Positions 42,222-43,488 of a DNA stretch of 43,488 nucleotides are shown piece by piece. The notes under the pieces were generated by a model. The model saw only the letters and a list, made by a program, of their open reading frames with translations, was not told the DNA's origin and searched no databases. The DNA comes from Bacteroidota bacterium. GTDB taxonomy: Bacteria; Bacteroidota; Bacteroidia; NS11-12g; UBA9320. Made by a program: the position numbers and the translations under genes. Every line of letters begins with the position of its first letter. Position 1 is the stretch's first letter. The stretch is from positions 1 through 43,488 of the forward strand of contig WGNA01000028.1 of the NCBI GenBank assembly GCA_016124755.1, read 5' to 3'.

Positions 42222-42520
42222 CCGAAGCGATTGCGACTGCAATTGCGTAGGCGGATTACCATCTGATTTCCTACACCTTACTCCTTCCCCGAAGCGATTG
42301 CGACTGCAATTGCGTAGGCGGATTACCATCTGATTTCCTACACCTTACTCCTTCCCCGAAGCGATTGCGACTGCAATTGCGTAGACGGATTACCATCTGA
42401 ATTCCTACACCTTGCTCCTTCCCCGAAGCGATTGCGACTGCAATTGCGTAGGCGGATTACCATCTGATTTCCTACACCTTACTCCTTCCCCGAAGCGATT
42501 GCGACAGCAATTGCGTAGAC
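42222..42520. repeat. 67-bp tandem repeat, four full copies and a partial fifth
   Basis: Units begin at 42222, 42289, 42356, 42423 and 42490, exactly 67 bp apart. The first, second and fourth copies are essentially identical; the third has three base changes (GTAGAC, GAATTC, TTGCTC). The fifth is cut off after about 31 bases. Each unit starts CCGAAGCGATTGCGACTGCA and contains a small hairpin CGATTGC-GACT-GCAATTG (one G-U pair); the loop is GACA in the fifth copy. 67 is not a multiple of three, so it does not code in one frame. Confidence 0.95.
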
Positions 42521-42532
42521 GTATTTCACGCG

Positions 42533-42709
42533 GAGGCGCAGAGTTTTCGTATAAACAAGAAATTGTTTCCCCAAATAATCTTCGGAGCCAGATCGTAAAT
42601 CGCCGATCCGAAATCGAACTTTTTTCACCCACCGAAGCCGTTCAAAATTGCTTTTAAAATTTTGATATCGATATGGCGAAGGTGGGTTTTTCACGCAGAG
42701 ACGCAGAAA
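42533..42709. repeat. Direct duplication, left copy (~175 bp)
   Basis: Starts GAGGCGCAGAGTTTTCGTAT and ends near GCAGAGACGCAGAAAC. The first 120 bases are nearly identical to 42782-42902, with changes such as CGATCCG/CGATCTG and ATCGAAC/ATCGTAC. After a short divergent stretch both copies rejoin at ATGGCGAAGGTGGGTTTTTC. Both ends carry CGCAGAG(G/A)CGCAGA-type motifs, a form common in dispersed bacterial repeats. Confidence 0.9.
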
Positions 42710-42728
42710 CAAATCACCAAATGAACCT

Positions 42729-42752
42729 GTCGGTAGCTTCCAAGCTACCGAC
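42729..42752. repeat. Perfect 11-bp-stem hairpin between the duplicated copies
   Basis: GTCGGTAGCTT and AAGCTACCGAC form a perfect stem around CC, followed on the plus strand by TTATTTTG. It may be an independent small dispersed hairpin inserted between the two copies of the ~175-bp repeat. A terminator role is possible but no gene on the plus strand ends nearby. Confidence 0.8.
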
Positions 42753-42781
42753 TTATTTTGTGTTATAAAATAAAGTGCCAA

Positions 42782-42960
42782 GAGGCGCAGAGTTTTCGTA
42801 TAAACAAGAAATTGTTTCCCCAAATAATCTTCGGAGCCAGATCGTAAATCGCCGATCTGAAATCGTACTTTTTTCACCCACCGAAGCCGTTCAGAAAATT
42901 GCTTTTTTAGGTTGAGGTAATATGGCGAAGGTGGGTTTTTCACGCAGAGGCGCAGAGCTT
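42782..42960. repeat. Direct duplication, right copy (~175 bp)
   Basis: Second copy of the element at 42533-42709, offset by 249 bp, starting GAGGCGCAGAGTTTTCGTAT and ending GCAGAGGCGCAGAGCTT. Long open frames on the minus strand here simply follow the repeat and repeat the same peptide twice, so I do not call a gene. Confidence 0.9.
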
Positions 42961-43019
42961 TCTCACATACTCGAATCATTCCTAAAAAATACTTAGAGAG
43001 AGTTCGTAAATTATCGAAA

Positions 43020-43361
43020 TCACCTCAACACATTGACCGTCCCGGATGCTTGCTTCAATTGCGGTCCACCACCGATAATGCCTGTGTAAACGGCCAAATA
43101 AAAATAAGCTCCCGACTGAACAGGAATTCCGTTGAATGTAAGATCCCAACGATCGTCGACCGAGTAAGTATCAAATAATCTTTCGCCCCAACGATTGAAA
43201 ATCTGTAGATGATATCGTTCGAGATATTGACAAAATACCGTTGGACCAAAGGTTTCATTCAGTCCGTCGAAATTGGGTGTGACCGCATTCGGGAAAAGCA
43301 GATCGCAAAAACACTCTTCTAATTTTATAAATAAATTCTGCGAGTCGTATAATCGCGAAAT
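43020..43361 (-). pseudogene. Orphan T9SS type B (CHU_C) sorting-domain fragment
   Basis: The minus strand from 43361 to the TGA at 43020-43022 encodes ISRLYDSQNLFIKLEECFCD, then LLFPNAVTPNFDGLNETFGP, then LQIFNRWGERLFDT, and ends SGTVNVLR. This is the CHU_C / gliding-motility-associated domain that forms the very C-terminus of large surface proteins exported by T9SS type B (PNAxTPNxDGxNxxF ... FNRWGxxxF). The frame has no Met codon and is stopped upstream by a TGA at 43362-43364. All three upstream frames contain stops in a repeat-rich stretch. I read it as the tail left after a large gene lost or had its 5' part replaced. A frameshift joining it to sequence beyond the window is possible but several stops make it unlikely. 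Confidence 0.82.
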
Positions 43362-43375
43362 TCAAATAATCGGAT

Positions 43376-43444
43376 TTTCAAATTCAAATGCGAAATAAGG
43401 CAAGGTTTTCAATTACTCAATTTGCCTTATTTTCAAATTCAAAT
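43376..43444. repeat. Stem-loop flanked by 14-bp direct repeats
   Basis: TTTCAAATTCAAAT occurs at 43376-43389 and again at 43431-43444. Between them AAATAAGGCAA (43393-43403) pairs exactly with TTGCCTTATTT (43422-43432) around an 18-base loop. The arrangement abuts the point where the CHU_C fragment is interrupted. Confidence 0.8.
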
Positions 43445-43445
43445 A

Positions 43446-43488
43446 TCAAAAACTTAATTTTCTGAATTCATCTCGAAGTTCGATGTAA
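43446..43488 (-). CDS. Possible C-terminal end of a gene entering from the right
   Basis: On the minus strand one frame is open from the window edge and reads YIELRDEFRKLSF before a TGA at 43446-43448. The 13 residues look protein-like (charged, helical), and the stem-loop at 43393-43432 lies just downstream. So little is visible that this could be chance. Confidence 0.3.
   Translation of the reverse strand, partial: YIELRDEFRKLSF

Noticed and set aside
42222-42520. CRISPR array
   Set aside because: The 67-bp units follow each other with no unique spacers, and no cas genes are present.
42479-42979. 166-codon minus-strand frame
   Set aside because: It follows the ~175-bp direct duplication and repeats the same peptide twice; no signal, domain or promoter supports it.
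43055-43258. 67-codon minus-strand frame inside the CHU_C fragment
   Set aside because: It lies in a different frame from the clear sorting-domain match and has no features of its own.

Overview
The window looks like a chromosomal segment of a Bacteroidota bacterium (class Bacteroidia in the broad sense; I cannot place it more finely). The signs are several type IX secretion system (T9SS) cargo proteins with type A or type B C-terminal sorting domains, a DUF5103 T9SS plug protein, the ftsK-lolA gene pair, many Bacteroidota-type lipoproteins, weak or absent Shine-Dalgarno sequences, and several TANNTTTG -7 promoter elements. Most of the content is ordinary housekeeping. The accessory-looking parts are the two ends.

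Layout. 1-163 is the 5' end of a secreted protein on the minus strand. 164-851 has no gene; it is rich in repeats and holds a 58-bp perfect palindrome. 852-3338 (plus) encodes a GNAT acetyltransferase, an M42 aminopeptidase and a rhodanese-thioredoxin lipoprotein. 3452-4842 (minus) holds two tandem paralogous envelope proteins, followed upstream by tRNA-Ala(GGC) at 4903-4979. 5069-11722 (minus) is a compact seven-gene cluster: STAS-like protein, ribonuclease Z, FtsK, LolA-like carrier, DUF6438 lipoprotein, rhomboid protease and a zinc phospholipase C/S1-P1 nuclease family protein. Then come an SDR oxidoreductase (plus), a tandem universal stress protein and DNA polymerase III alpha (both minus).

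17158-27404 (plus) is a long same-strand run: CPBP membrane protease homologue, recG, a dihaem cytochrome c (with a strong terminator), an orphan FtsX-type permease, the T9SS plug protein, dprA, a QueA-family protein and an AttH/CrtC-like lipocalin lipoprotein. The last three are joined by start/stop overlaps. 27408-31525 (minus) has a T9SS cargo protein, dnaK with a clear terminator, and a lipoprotein. 31593-35997 (plus) has a secreted coiled-coil protein, panB, an APC permease with a cytosolic C-terminal domain, and a lipoprotein, closed by a bidirectional terminator. 36054-41224 (minus) has a TMEM175-like channel, an SDR plus NAD-epimerase pair overlapping by one base, and an 835-residue T9SS adhesin-like protein with Ig-like repeats.

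The right end (41225-43488) is gene-poor: a small secreted hypothetical protein, four and a half copies of a 67-bp tandem repeat, a ~175-bp direct duplication, several hairpins, and an orphan type B (CHU_C) sorting domain with no start codon, read as the remnant of a larger cell-surface gene. I did not find a clear defence or other novel multi-gene system. The strongest leads are the repeat-dense ends, the orphan sorting-domain fragment, the dprA-queA-lipocalin overlap cluster and the possible leaderless TTG-start permease.
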